Shown: positions 19,107 to 28,133, counted from the stretch's first letter. The stretch is DNA of 43,793 bases from Myxococcota bacterium (GCA_029941885.1 JAPYTP010000028.1:1-43793), one strand, 5' to 3'. A program made the numbers and translations. Notes: a model not told the origin generated them from the letters alone.

Positions 19107-19577
19107 CTAGTCCCGGCCCAGCGCCTTGTTCGCGGGGACGACGGCCCGCATTTGTCGAGCGCGCAGCAAGAGTCGACCGTCCTGGCTCCAAAGCGCGATG
19201 TCCTCGTCCGTCAGGCCCTTTCGGCCGTTCGACAGGCGGTGCCGAACGAGCAGCGGCGTCCGCCCTTCGCAGGGGACGACAGCGCCGTCGGTCCCAAAGC
19301 GGCGATGGAAGTCGAATCGTTCATGCACGTGGGCCATGGAAAAGCCCACCATCTCCGTGTCGGGTTCCATCGGCGGAAGGACATCGGGAAGCGGATCGTC
19401 CAGAAAATCCGGCCCCTCTCCGTTCTCCGAGAAGATCGAGGTCGCGAGCCCGACGAGAGGGTCGCCCGAGGAGATTCGGGCCGAAACCGAGGTCGCGGCG
19501 CGACCCACGCGCTCGACCGAAACGTCGATCGCGATCTCGCCCGGACGGATCGCCGCCAGGAAATGTTGCGACAGCAT
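19107..19577 (-). CDS. Acyl-CoA thioesterase (4HBT-like) fragment, possibly degenerate
   Basis: IAIDVSVERVGRAATSVSARI and C-terminal GLTDEDIALWSQDGRLLLRARQM resemble thioesterase-like proteins; the usual N-terminal and central portions appear absent. Confidence 0.45.
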   Translation of the reverse strand: MLSQHFLAAIRPGEIAIDVSVERVGRAATSVSARISSGDPLVGLATSIFSENGEGPDFLDDPLPDVLPPMEPDTEMVGFSMAHVHERFDFHRRFGTDGAVVPCEGRTPLLVRHRLSNGRKGLTDEDIALWSQDGRLLLRARQMRAVVPANKALGRD

Positions 19578-19605
19578 CCGCGACGGCCGGGCGGGTTCCC
19601 GACCT

Positions 19606-20706
19606 TCACGCCTGTCGGCCCCATTCGATCCAGCGACCGTGGGAATCGCAGTGGGCAAGCACCCTTCGGCCCTTGCGTTCGCCGTCTTCGAAGGCCAGAT
19701 GGTCGACGCGAGAGTCGCCCTTTCCGGTGCTCTCCATGATCACGAGGTCGACCGGCACCTGTCTGCTCGCACGCGCGATCGAGTCGAGCATGGCGAGCAG
19801 TCCCGCACGGGGAATCTGATAGACGACGTGGGTGGCGAAGAGAACGCGGGGGGCATCGATCGGAAGCTTGGCGATCTGATCCTCTAGTTCGCGGATCGCA
19901 TCGCCCTGCTCGATCTCGATCGGCACCGTCGCCGCATGGGCCAGTGCTTCGTCCATCAGGCGTGCACGCTCCGTGTGCTCCGGCCAGATTAATGCCCGCA
20001 ACCAGCGCAGCGCGAGTGGATCCTCGAGATCGATCACATTCAGATCGAGCCCGCGACGGGCTACGATTTCAAGCGATGTGGGCAGCGGTGGATGGACATC
20101 GCCTCGCACCTCACATCTGAGGACCGGTCTCGCGCGGCGTTCCCCCCATACGACGTCGCTCCCCGCCGCGCCGTGATATTCGTAGCGATAGCGATCTAGA
20201 CGCAGATTCAGCCCCGCGCTCGGTCCGATCTCGAGCAGACCGACGCGACCGTGGGCCTCCGCGACCCGAGGCAAGCTCGCAAGAGCGGGTAGCACGATCG
20301 CGCAACGATGAACGACGCAGGTCTGGGTGCGCCCTTCTCGAAGTTTCGGAGCCAGTGTCTCGCGATGCGCGAGGCAGAAGGTGCGAAACGCCGGCCAAGG
20401 CGATTCCTCGGGAATCGGCCCCCCGCTGATCGCTGGGTAGAAGCGCGCCAACGCCTCCGCGGACGGGCCCCGCTTCGGGTCCTCGAGCAGCAGATCCTGA
20501 ACCGAGGCGTAGAACACATTCGGCGCCGGCTGCCCAGTGTCGATCTCGGAGGCCATCGCCAGGAGTTCGTCATCGCCGGCGATCCCGAGCGAGAACACGG
20601 TGTAGGTATCGCAGTCCATCCTCGGCGTCTCGATCTCGCCGAAATAACGGAAGCTCTTCGCGAGTCCCTTCGAGTCGCGCGCGCGCACGTCGGGAAGGTC
20701 GACCAT
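19606..20706 (-). CDS. DUF2332 family protein
   Basis: DUF2332-like features (FRTFCLAHRETLAPKLREGRTQTCVVHRCAIVLPAL, LLEIGPSAGLNLRLDRYRYEY, HGRWIEWG). Confidence 0.85.
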   Translation of the reverse strand: MVDLPDVRARDSKGLAKSFRYFGEIETPRMDCDTYTVFSLGIAGDDELLAMASEIDTGQPAPNVFYASVQDLLLEDPKRGPSAEALARFYPAISGGPIPEESPWPAFRTFCLAHRETLAPKLREGRTQTCVVHRCAIVLPALASLPRVAEAHGRVGLLEIGPSAGLNLRLDRYRYEYHGAAGSDVVWGERRARPVLRCEVRGDVHPPLPTSLEIVARRGLDLNVIDLEDPLALRWLRALIWPEHTERARLMDEALAHAATVPIEIEQGDAIRELEDQIAKLPIDAPRVLFATHVVYQIPRAGLLAMLDSIARASRQVPVDLVIMESTGKGDSRVDHLAFEDGERKGRRVLAHCDSHGRWIEWGRQA

Positions 20707-20744
20707 GACTGTGTCCCTTTCTCGGCTTTCGATCGGGTCTCGAG

Positions 20745-20951
20745 TCAGTCGCGGGCGCGGCCACGTCTTAGCTCGAAGAGCGAGATACCGCACGTTTCGC
20801 AACTCGACTCGTCCCAGATCCGTCTGAAACCCGCGGGCGAGCTTCGAAAGGGCGTGTCACAAGCCGGACATCGCGCCGACCAGACGATCGGCACCCAGAT
20901 GGCGACCTGTCTCAAACGACGAAGTTGCTCGAGTCGTCTGCGTTCCCGCAT
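20745..20951 (-). CDS. Small zinc-ribbon-like protein
   Basis: CPAC..CETC in a 68 aa ORF. Confidence 0.45.
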   Translation of the reverse strand: MRERRRLEQLRRLRQVAIWVPIVWSARCPACDTPFRSSPAGFRRIWDESSCETCGISLFELRRGRARD

Positions 20952-20956
20952 GCCGC

Positions 20957-21721
20957 CTAATCGCCTTCCGGCCGTAGGGCTGCGAGGAACTCGCCGCCCT
21001 CGACCCGCCCGAGGGTCTCCATCCCGTAGCCGGCGCGCGTAGCGACATCGCGCAGATCCGATTCCGACAGATAGAGCCAGGGAAAGGGCTCGCCGTGCCA
21101 GCCGCGATAGCGGGTCGACAGCACGATCTCACCGCGGGTCGGCGATGTATCGCGTTCGTCCCCCTCCCAGGCCTCTCGAAGTTCACTGGAATCGACGACG
21201 AGTTCGGCCCCGGGCGCAAGCAATCCCTTCACGCGATCGAGCAGTCCAACGAGGGTCTCGACGCCCCCCGCGACTCCGATCGTCTGCATCCCGAACAAGA
21301 GCGTGTCGAATCGGCCCAATTCCTCTTCCGAGTCGAGCCTCATCACGTTACACACCCGGGCGTCCGGCACGCCGCGCAGGCGACAGAGCGAGACGGCGAG
21401 GGGACTCACATCGATCGCCACGACCTCGAGGCCCCGCGCGCCGAGGGCCAGAGCATGGCGGCCGGCCCCCGCGCCCACGTCGAGCACTCGTCCCCGACAT
21501 CGGTCGAGGGCGAGCCCATCGAGTTCCGCGAGCTGGCCCTCGAGCGTAAAATATTCTTCCGTCTCGATCGCGAAGGAAGCCCCATCGGCGCGAGTTGCCT
21601 CGACCCGACGAGCCCGACCCGTGTGATGGTGGTCGAGCAGAGCCGCTGCCAGCGGATCCGCCGCTGCCACCCGCCGCGGCCAAAGCCTCGCCAATCGCTC
21701 GAATCGTCCCGCCCCACTCAT
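20957..21721 (-). CDS. Class I SAM-dependent methyltransferase
   Basis: GRVLDVGAGAGRHALALGARGLEVVAIDVSPLAV motif I and following. Confidence 0.9.
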   Translation of the reverse strand: MSGAGRFERLARLWPRRVAAADPLAAALLDHHHTGRARRVEATRADGASFAIETEEYFTLEGQLAELDGLALDRCRGRVLDVGAGAGRHALALGARGLEVVAIDVSPLAVSLCRLRGVPDARVCNVMRLDSEEELGRFDTLLFGMQTIGVAGGVETLVGLLDRVKGLLAPGAELVVDSSELREAWEGDERDTSPTRGEIVLSTRYRGWHGEPFPWLYLSESDLRDVATRAGYGMETLGRVEGGEFLAALRPEGD

Positions 21722-21756
21722 CGCTGTGTCATCCGCACCAGACAGCGCCGGGAAGC

Positions 21757-22251
21757 TCAGGCTTCCGCGAGGTCGAATTTGAGGTGACGGGAGAGATCGC
21801 CGGCGAGCTTGGGCTTCATTCGACGTTCCGTAAAATGCCAGCCGTGTTCGTCGTCGTAGGCGAACTTGTCCTCGTAGTATCCAGTAATGACGCATTGCAG
21901 CGGAAAATCGGGAAGCTGCTGCATAACGGTGAACCGGGAGCGAACATCGGCGCTTCGACCGTCGTCGGCGAACTCGAAGATCAGATTCGTCGTAACGTGC
22001 TGCGTCATCGGCGTACCGTCCTCGTAGAGCTGGGTCGAGCGATCGTAGATCGCCCGGATCTCATCCTGGCCCTCGCCCTGAACCGACCCATCGGGCCCGA
22101 TCATGCGCGCCCGCGAGAAGAGCTCGGCCAGCGCCTCGAAATCACCCCCATCGATTCGCTCGGCATACGTGAACATGATGTTCTCGATCGCCGTTCGCGC
22201 ATTCGCCGGATCCAGCGGGTCCATGTAGACGGCCTCCAAGAAGTGGCTCAT
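21757..22251 (-). CDS. SnoaL/NTF2-like family protein
   Basis: ENIMFTYAERIDGGDFEALAELFSRARMIGPDG..QHVTTNLIFEF..ITGYYEDKFAYDDEHGWHFTERRMKP. Confidence 0.85.
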   Translation of the reverse strand: MSHFLEAVYMDPLDPANARTAIENIMFTYAERIDGGDFEALAELFSRARMIGPDGSVQGEGQDEIRAIYDRSTQLYEDGTPMTQHVTTNLIFEFADDGRSADVRSRFTVMQQLPDFPLQCVITGYYEDKFAYDDEHGWHFTERRMKPKLAGDLSRHLKFDLAEA

Positions 22252-22378
22252 TCGGGAGAGTCGAGAGGACCGAGGAGCGCAGGACGACACCGCGGCAGTC
22301 GGTGAGCTGACGGCCGCTGCGAAAGGCCGCTGGGGGATTGGGGGCGACTCGGGTCGAGAACAGGACGGCTCGAGGCCG

Positions 22379-22633
22379 CTAGACGCCCTCGCCCTGCGGG
22401 AGGTAGACCACAGATTCTTTCACGAATCGCCGCCATTCCTCATCGTCGACCGCTTCCATGTGGTCTTCCATACAGCTCTTGAAGCGGAATCCGCAATTCA
22501 TGCATTCGAGGTAGTGCTGCGACTCGGGACCTCGAGCGGACGAGACTTCGATCTCGGCGCGGACCCACAACCGACTCGGCCGGCCGGCAATTTCGCAGTC
22601 GTCGCAATACAGAGTGAATAAGGAATCGATCAT
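22379..22633 (-). CDS. Small Cys-rich zinc-ribbon-like protein
   Basis: LYCDDCEIAG..YLECMNCGFRFKSC; ATG at 22633. Confidence 0.5.
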   Translation of the reverse strand: MIDSLFTLYCDDCEIAGRPSRLWVRAEIEVSSARGPESQHYLECMNCGFRFKSCMEDHMEAVDDEEWRRFVKESVVYLPQGEGV

Positions 22634-22769
22634 CTGGTTCTCCACCCCTACGATAACCCATTCGCGACGGACCAGACTCGGTAAATTGGGGCGAATTCGA
22701 GCCGGTATCGACACAGCCAGGCGCAGATCGGCGGCAACTCCGAGATCTGACGGTTTAACAGTTCGGCTT

Positions 22770-23084
22770 TCACGAAAAGTCGAAGGTCGCTTCTCCGGCC
22801 CGATCGCGATACGAGACGAGCCCCTGGACACGCAGATCGGTCACCCACTCTCGGGCTCGCCCGATCGCCCGATCGCCCGATCGCGCGATCGCGCGGGCGA
22901 GCGCATCGACGCTGTCGGTACCGCGGATGATCTCCGGGCGATGGACGTCGGCGAGCACCAGCCGACATTGCCAACCCTCCCCTTCCGGACGGGGTTCGGG
23001 TGCCGCGATCGTCAGAGTCAATCGTTTCGAAGAGGTCTCGTTTTCGAACGCGAATATGTCGACGCTAGCGACCGCACCTTTCAC
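22770..23084 (-). CDS. Small conserved-looking protein (DUF6968-like, tentative)
   Basis: GTG at 23084 overlaps the upstream stop as GTGA; EGWQCRLVLADVHRPEIIRGTDSVDALARAI pattern. Confidence 0.5.
   Translation of the reverse strand: MKGAVASVDIFAFENETSSKRLTLTIAAPEPRPEGEGWQCRLVLADVHRPEIIRGTDSVDALARAIARSGDRAIGRAREWVTDLRVQGLVSYRDRAGEATFDFS
22861..22892. repeat. 8-bp tandem repeat, 4 units (CCGATCGC x3 + GCGATCGC)
   Basis: Direct reading: ccgatcgc ccgatcgc ccgatcgc gcgatcgc. Confidence 0.9.
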
Positions 23085-23461
23085 GGCTCCAGCTCCCTCG
23101 GATTGGATCCGTCGTGGCCTTCCAGCGAATCGGATTCCGAGTCGGGGTTCCGGTCGGAACGGGGCCGGTCCGAATGCCCGAGTGCCCGCTCCGGCGCCAC
23201 TCGGTCTCGCACGAGCTGCTTCAACTCTCGCAGCTCCGGAAAGCGCCTTGCCTCGGCTCGATCGAAGAGAATCTGCCCATCGAGGCGGACGATGAAAACA
23301 CCCGCGGTCTCCCCGGGCACCAGCGCTACCTCGGCCAGCTCCAATTCGAAAGTCGTCAGCAATTCCTATGCGGTCCAGCCTGCACGCAGGAGCCATCGGC
23401 AGCCGGTGCAGTACTCGATCTCGATGCGCGGGCTCCTCGGGGCGACCCTCTCCGCATGATA
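23081..23461 (-). pseudogene. SelT/SelW/SelH (Rdx) family gene with in-frame amber codon and no in-frame start
   Basis: Minus-strand translation RIEIEYCTGCRWLLRAGWTA*ELLTTFELELAEVALVPGETAGVFIVRLDGQILFDRAEARRFPELRELKQLVRDRVAPERALGHSD; TAG at 23368-23366; no ATG/GTG/TTG between the upstream TAA (23464-23462) and CxxC. Confidence 0.75.
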
Positions 23462-23588
23462 TTACCCTATCGCTCGAAACCGGGATCGATCCGATTCGAG
23501 GCGCACCGGGCGAGTCGGCTTCGAGCACGGCTTGCTACGTTGGCCGGATCGCGCGGAAGCAGGGCGTCGCGCGGGGGAGGCTCTCCGC

Positions 23589-24500
23589 GTGCCCGAATAC
23601 CCGGACCTCACGGTCTACGTCGAAGCCCTCGAATCCCACGTCGTCGGCGAAATCCTCGAGAGGATTCGGATTCAGAGTCCATCGCTCCTCAAGTCCGTCC
23701 GCCCGACTCCGGCCTCACTCGAGGGCCTCCCGATCCTGGGCATCACCCTGATGGGCAAGCGGCTCGTCTTCGAATTCGAAGCGGAGCGTTTCCTCGTTCT
23801 TCACCTGATGGTCGCGGGGCGCCTTCACTGGAAGAAACGAGGCGTCGCGATTCCACGAAAACGCGCTCACGCGGCCTTCGATTTTCCGGGGGGCAGTCTT
23901 CTCCTCACGGAGGCCAGCAGCAAGAAGCGCGCCTCGCTTCACGTCATCGAGGGGCTGCGAGTGCTGTCCGAGATCGATCCCGGTGGCCTCGAGGTCTTCC
24001 GCGCCGGTCCCGAGGCCTTTCGCGAGGCGCTCGTGCGTGAACGTCACACGCTGAAACGCTCGCTCACGGATCCCCACCTCTTCTCGGGGATCGGAAACGC
24101 CTATTCAGATGAGATCCTGCATCGTGCGGGCCTCTCGCCGGTGAAAATGAGCGATCGTCTGAGCGACGACGAACATGTGCGCCTCTTCGAGAAGACCCGG
24201 GAAGTGCTCGAGGAGTGGACCGCTCGTCTTCGCGCAGAAGCCGGCGACGGCTTTCCCGAGAAGGTCACGGCCTTTCGGCCGGAGATGGCGGTTCACGGCA
24301 AGTATCGCGATCCCTGCCCCGTCTGCGAGACTCCGGTGCAGCGAATCGTTCGCGCCGAGAACGAGGTCAACTACTGCCCCGGTTGTCAGACCGGCGGAAA
24401 GATTCTCGCCGACCGCGCGCTCTCGAAGCTGCTCGGCAAGGATTGGCCTCGCACGATCGAAGAGCTGGAGAAGCGCCGGCCCCGTCTGGTGGGGGAATGA
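23589..24500 (+). CDS. Fpg/Nei family DNA glycosylase/AP lyase
   Basis: GTG start giving N-terminal (M)PEYPDLTVYVEAL with catalytic Pro2; HLMVAGRLHW; GIGNAYSDEILHRAGLSP; zinc finger CPVC..CPGC. Confidence 0.92.
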   Translation: MPEYPDLTVYVEALESHVVGEILERIRIQSPSLLKSVRPTPASLEGLPILGITLMGKRLVFEFEAERFLVLHLMVAGRLHWKKRGVAIPRKRAHAAFDFPGGSLLLTEASSKKRASLHVIEGLRVLSEIDPGGLEVFRAGPEAFREALVRERHTLKRSLTDPHLFSGIGNAYSDEILHRAGLSPVKMSDRLSDDEHVRLFEKTREVLEEWTARLRAEAGDGFPEKVTAFRPEMAVHGKYRDPCPVCETPVQRIVRAENEVNYCPGCQTGGKILADRALSKLLGKDWPRTIEELEKRRPRLVGE

Positions 24501-24534
24501 TTCCAAACACCCGAGGAGAACAACGATCCATCGA

Positions 24535-25197
24535 TCAGTCTTCCGAGGCTTGATCGGCACCCGACAGCATCAATTGCGCGAAGCGCCGGAGGAAGCGTTT
24601 CTGGCGTTCGAGCTGCTCGGGGGCAAGCGGGTCCACCTCGAAGAGCTCGCGTAGCAGGGGAGCCATCGCGAAATGGCCGAGGATGACGTGGATCCAGGCG
24701 GCGACCGCCATCGGCTGCTCGTCGTCGCTCCAGACCGTATCGGGATTGCTCTTCATGGCGGCCAGTCCCTGTGCGACGATCGGGCCGAGCCAGCCGTGCA
24801 CGATATGGGACAAGCTCGCTCCGCCGGTCAGTGACTCGTGCTGGATCAGCTTCGCAATATCCGGGTGTTCGGCCAGATGATCCATGATCGCGTCGAGGAC
24901 ATGGATCGAGTTCTCCTCCGCCTGATCAGCCTGACCGAGACGGTCGATCAATCCAAAGAGCGGCTCGACGCCGCGAGTGAGCACCGCTTCGTAGAGCGCC
25001 TGCTTCCCGTCGAAATGGTTGTAGAGACTGGGCGCCGTCAGGTCGGCTTCCCGGGCGATATCGCGGACTGCCGTTCCCGCCAGACCGCGCTGTGCGAAGA
25101 GCCTCTCCGCGACGTCGAGAATCCGCTCGCGAGTCGATTCTGAATCCACTCCCGTCGAATCCCCGCTGCGCGCTCTGGGTTCGATCGCGTTGGCCAT
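24535..25197 (-). CDS. TetR/AcrR family transcriptional regulator
   Basis: RERILDVAERLFAQRGLAGTAVRDIAREADLTAPSLYNHFDGKQALYEAVL. Confidence 0.93.
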   Translation of the reverse strand: MANAIEPRARSGDSTGVDSESTRERILDVAERLFAQRGLAGTAVRDIAREADLTAPSLYNHFDGKQALYEAVLTRGVEPLFGLIDRLGQADQAEENSIHVLDAIMDHLAEHPDIAKLIQHESLTGGASLSHIVHGWLGPIVAQGLAAMKSNPDTVWSDDEQPMAVAAWIHVILGHFAMAPLLRELFEVDPLAPEQLERQKRFLRRFAQLMLSGADQASED

Positions 25198-25285
25198 CGC
25201 AGTTCCCTCTCCGGAGTGTTGTCGGGTGTTGTCGCCGGATCAGTCTGATGGGCGCGCCCAGCGCCCTCTCGTCTAGGAGAAATAA

Positions 25286-25299
25286 AACAAACGTTCGTT
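25286..25299. promoter_or_regulatory. Near-palindromic TetR-type operator candidate AACAAACGTTCGTT
   Basis: 14-bp palindrome with one mismatched pair, 89 bp upstream of the TetR start codon. Confidence 0.5.
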
Positions 25300-25426
25300 C
25301 GCGAAATTCTTCCTGCTCGCGCACGGCCCGTCAATGGCGGGGCTCGATTCGGGCCTCGCCGCCCCCTGACGTCGTCGCCGTGAAGCGCTGCCGTGAGCCT
25401 CCCCACGACACCACCCGCGATTGCCC

Positions 25427-26092
25427 TCAGTCGACAGTCGTACCGGCCCAGACCGTGCGGTAGAGGGCCACGGCGAGAGAGGAGCCAATGATCGGGGCCG
25501 CCCAGTAGAGCCACTGAAACTCGAGCTGACCGGATATCAGGGCGGGGCCGAGAGAGCGGGCCGGGTTCATCGAGGCTCCCGTGAGGGGCCCTCCGAAAAG
25601 CGCGCACAGACCGACCGTCATGCCGATCGTCAGCCCGGCCGCGAAAGCGGCCAGCCGATGGCCGACCACGCAGGCCAGGATGACGAACATCAAGATCATG
25701 GTGAGCAGGACCTCCATCGCGAAGGCGGGAGCCGGCGCCGCGATCGGAAGCGTCACGCCAAGGGATTTTGAGCTGGGGTAGAGCAGGTGCAGCGTTGCGC
25801 TCGCCGCGATTGCGCCCGCGCATTGGCTCGCGATGTAGGGCACCACCTCTCGTCCTTCGAATTGGCGCGCGAGCCAGAAGCCGATCGTCACCGCCGGATT
25901 GATGTGGGCCCCGGAGACCGGCCCGAAGCCGACCACCATCGCCATCACGATCGCACCGAACACGATCGAGACCCCGATATGGGTCACCGCCCCCCCGCTC
26001 AATTCGTTCGCGACGACGGCCCCCGTCCCCGCAAAGACCAGCCCGAAGGTCCCTAACACCTCGGCCGCCCAGCGCCGTGCTCGTACGTTCAC
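25427..26092 (-). CDS. MIP/aquaporin family channel
   Basis: Two NPA motifs (SGAHINPAVTIGFW and TGASMNPARSLGPAL). Confidence 0.95.
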   Translation of the reverse strand: MNVRARRWAAEVLGTFGLVFAGTGAVVANELSGGAVTHIGVSIVFGAIVMAMVVGFGPVSGAHINPAVTIGFWLARQFEGREVVPYIASQCAGAIAASATLHLLYPSSKSLGVTLPIAAPAPAFAMEVLLTMILMFVILACVVGHRLAAFAAGLTIGMTVGLCALFGGPLTGASMNPARSLGPALISGQLEFQWLYWAAPIIGSSLAVALYRTVWAGTTVD

Positions 26093-26514
26093 GAGGCCCC
26101 CTCTCTCGCGATCTTCCCGCTCCCGCCCACTTCATCCGAAGTGACGGCGGGACCTTCGCTGTGACCGATTCGAAAGCGGTGGCCGTTGTTGTCCTCGATC
26201 GTGAATTCACGCATGCCCCAAGGACGTGAAGCGATTTCTTCGACGATCGTGGCGCCCCGCTCGCGATAGGCCGCGAGGGCCTCGTCGGCGTTTCCGACAT
26301 GGACAAAATTCCACGCAGGCCGGATCTCGCCGCTTTCTTGCGAGAAGAAGACCTCCGTCGCCCCGTGATAGACGGCGCCGTATTCCTCCTCGTAGGTCCA
26401 CGCGATCTTGAAGCCCAGGACATCTCGGTAGTAGGCCTGGGCTTCGCGAACGTCCCGCACTGGAAGCTGGGATGTCCCGAACTGCCAATCGTTCACGCCT
26501 AACGAGTCATCCAT
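26089..26514 (-). CDS. VOC (glyoxalase/bleomycin resistance) family protein
   Basis: QLPVRDVREAQAYYRDVLGFKIAWTYEEEYGAVYHG..REFTIEDNNGHRFRIGH. Confidence 0.9.
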   Translation of the reverse strand: MDDSLGVNDWQFGTSQLPVRDVREAQAYYRDVLGFKIAWTYEEEYGAVYHGATEVFFSQESGEIRPAWNFVHVGNADEALAAYRERGATIVEEIASRPWGMREFTIEDNNGHRFRIGHSEGPAVTSDEVGGSGKIAREGAS

Positions 26515-27127
26515 CTGAGCTCCCTGATCCGCGTCTGCGACCGGTTTCGGGGATCGGAGACCATCCAAACACCTCCTCGAAGCGTTGCCTTCTCGGCGTC
26601 TTCACGGTTTCCGGCGCGCGACGAATATATTCCTCGGCACGCGAAAGCGCCGAACCCGCGAGGCTGTCGAGATGGGAAAGCAGGGAATCGAGGGACGGTG
26701 TCACGAAATTCCCGTCTGGCGCACGGGGCGGTAGCGCGGTCCAGACGACCGCGTCGAGGCTCTGCTCCGCGAGCCATGCCGCAATTCCCGAGCGCACACC
26801 CTCGTCGGTCTCCCCCGAGTTTCGCGGGGACGCATCCCGGGTCTGCACCCCGATCCATTCTCGGAGCCGCGCCGGGGCGATCTTTTCACGGATCCCGAGT
26901 TCCCGGATCGCGTCGTCGACGCTCGCCACTTCCATCCGCACGCAATGGGTCTGGATCGGCATCGCACTCGAGTCGATCACCAATGTGACCCGACCGTCCA
27001 TCGCGACCCGAGAAAATTCGATCGGGAGCATCGGCCCCTCAGCGCGAAACGCCTCCGCCATCGGCAGCGTCCGCGGGTCCCAGACTAGCGATCCCCAACC
27101 GAGGCAGGCAACGCGCGGAGCGTTCAC
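26507..27127 (-). CDS. GGCT-like-fold hypothetical protein
   Basis: N-terminal VACLGWGSLVWDPRTLPM resembles gamma-glutamylcyclotransferase-like YGSL/WGSL proteins; complete ORF. Confidence 0.6.
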   Translation of the reverse strand: MNAPRVACLGWGSLVWDPRTLPMAEAFRAEGPMLPIEFSRVAMDGRVTLVIDSSAMPIQTHCVRMEVASVDDAIRELGIREKIAPARLREWIGVQTRDASPRNSGETDEGVRSGIAAWLAEQSLDAVVWTALPPRAPDGNFVTPSLDSLLSHLDSLAGSALSRAEEYIRRAPETVKTPRRQRFEEVFGWSPIPETGRRRGSGSSDG

Positions 27128-27194
27128 GAGACCACCGGGACGGGATACTCAGGGCGCGGCAGAAGAGGTACCCCGCAGCTCGAGGCAACGTTCC

Positions 27195-28133
27195 TCAGCC
27201 ATGAGCCGCGCGATCGGGCTCGGTCGGTGACTCGTAGCCATAGGTCGGCGATAGCTCTGCCGCAACGAGTTCGTCGATCTGCGTCGACTCGTCATCAGTG
27301 AAATAGTCCTTGTAGCCGCCAACCTTCGCGCGACGAACCTTGTAGGAATCGGGATTGCCCTTCTTGCCAGGCTTCATCCGACCCCCCGCGAGCCAGAACA
27401 CATTCTTCTCTTCGAGCTTTCGCATGTTCTCTAGACTCGCGAACTCGACCGCCTCTGACACGGCCTCAGCGTCAGCGGGTACTCCGTTCGCGAATTCCAT
27501 CACCTGCCGAAGCGCCTCCTCGGGATCCGTGCGCATGTCCTCGTAGCGAATGACCAGCAAGTCGCTGACGTGGTCCGCCTCTCGAGCCCAGAGATTCAAG
27601 AAGTCGATGATCCCGGGAAGGCCGACGTGTTTGTCCATGACGAATTCGAAGGCGGGCACCTCGGTTCCATGCGCCGGGTACTTGTTGAGCTTCTTCTTGG
27701 CCGGGCGCATCCGATGTTGCCACTGGAAATATTGCGAGACCGCGATGTCTTTGGGGTTGCGAACGAGCAATACCACCTTCTTGGGATAAAAGGGGGCCTT
27801 CGAATCGAACTCACCCGTGTAGTCCTTGATGTAGTTGTCGTGCGTGAAGAATATCTTGGGAATCTCGGGGTTTCTGCGGTGGTAGTTGTCGAAGCCGAGT
27901 AGCACTCGCTCCGGGATCGAGAACGTAAGCTGGTAGTAGCGGGAGATCATCACGCGCAACCAGGTTCGTCCACTCTTGCCAAAGGACACGACTGCGACAT
28001 CCGCGCGCTCGAGTCGGCGGGTCTCGTCGCGGCCGCGCAGCCAGCGTTCCAGCCGGATCTTTCGGGCTTCCGGCAGCCAGAAAAGCAGCGCCAGAATCAC
28101 CTCGCGGCTTGCCTTCTTTAGGATCGAGTCCAT
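27195..28133 (-). CDS. PAPS-dependent sulfotransferase family protein
   Basis: 5'-PSB-like VVSFGKSGRTWLRVMISRYYQL and 3'-PB-like KVVLLVRNPKDIAVSQYFQW. Confidence 0.9.
   Translation of the reverse strand: MDSILKKASREVILALLFWLPEARKIRLERWLRGRDETRRLERADVAVVSFGKSGRTWLRVMISRYYQLTFSIPERVLLGFDNYHRRNPEIPKIFFTHDNYIKDYTGEFDSKAPFYPKKVVLLVRNPKDIAVSQYFQWQHRMRPAKKKLNKYPAHGTEVPAFEFVMDKHVGLPGIIDFLNLWAREADHVSDLLVIRYEDMRTDPEEALRQVMEFANGVPADAEAVSEAVEFASLENMRKLEEKNVFWLAGGRMKPGKKGNPDSYKVRRAKVGGYKDYFTDDESTQIDELVAAELSPTYGYESPTEPDRAAHG

Noticed and set aside
22861-22892. CRISPR-like repeat
   Set aside because: 8-bp contiguous units without spacers; a simple tandem repeat.
23366-23368. Possible selenocysteine or genome-wide amber reassignment in the SelW-like gene
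   Set aside because: The codon is TAG, not TGA, the redox motif is already CxxC, and TAG is used as a normal terminal stop in other genes of the window.
25427-26514. Arsenic detoxification pair (AqpS/ArsI-like)
   Set aside because: The VOC protein has no cysteine pair expected of ArsI and no ars regulator or reductase is adjacent.
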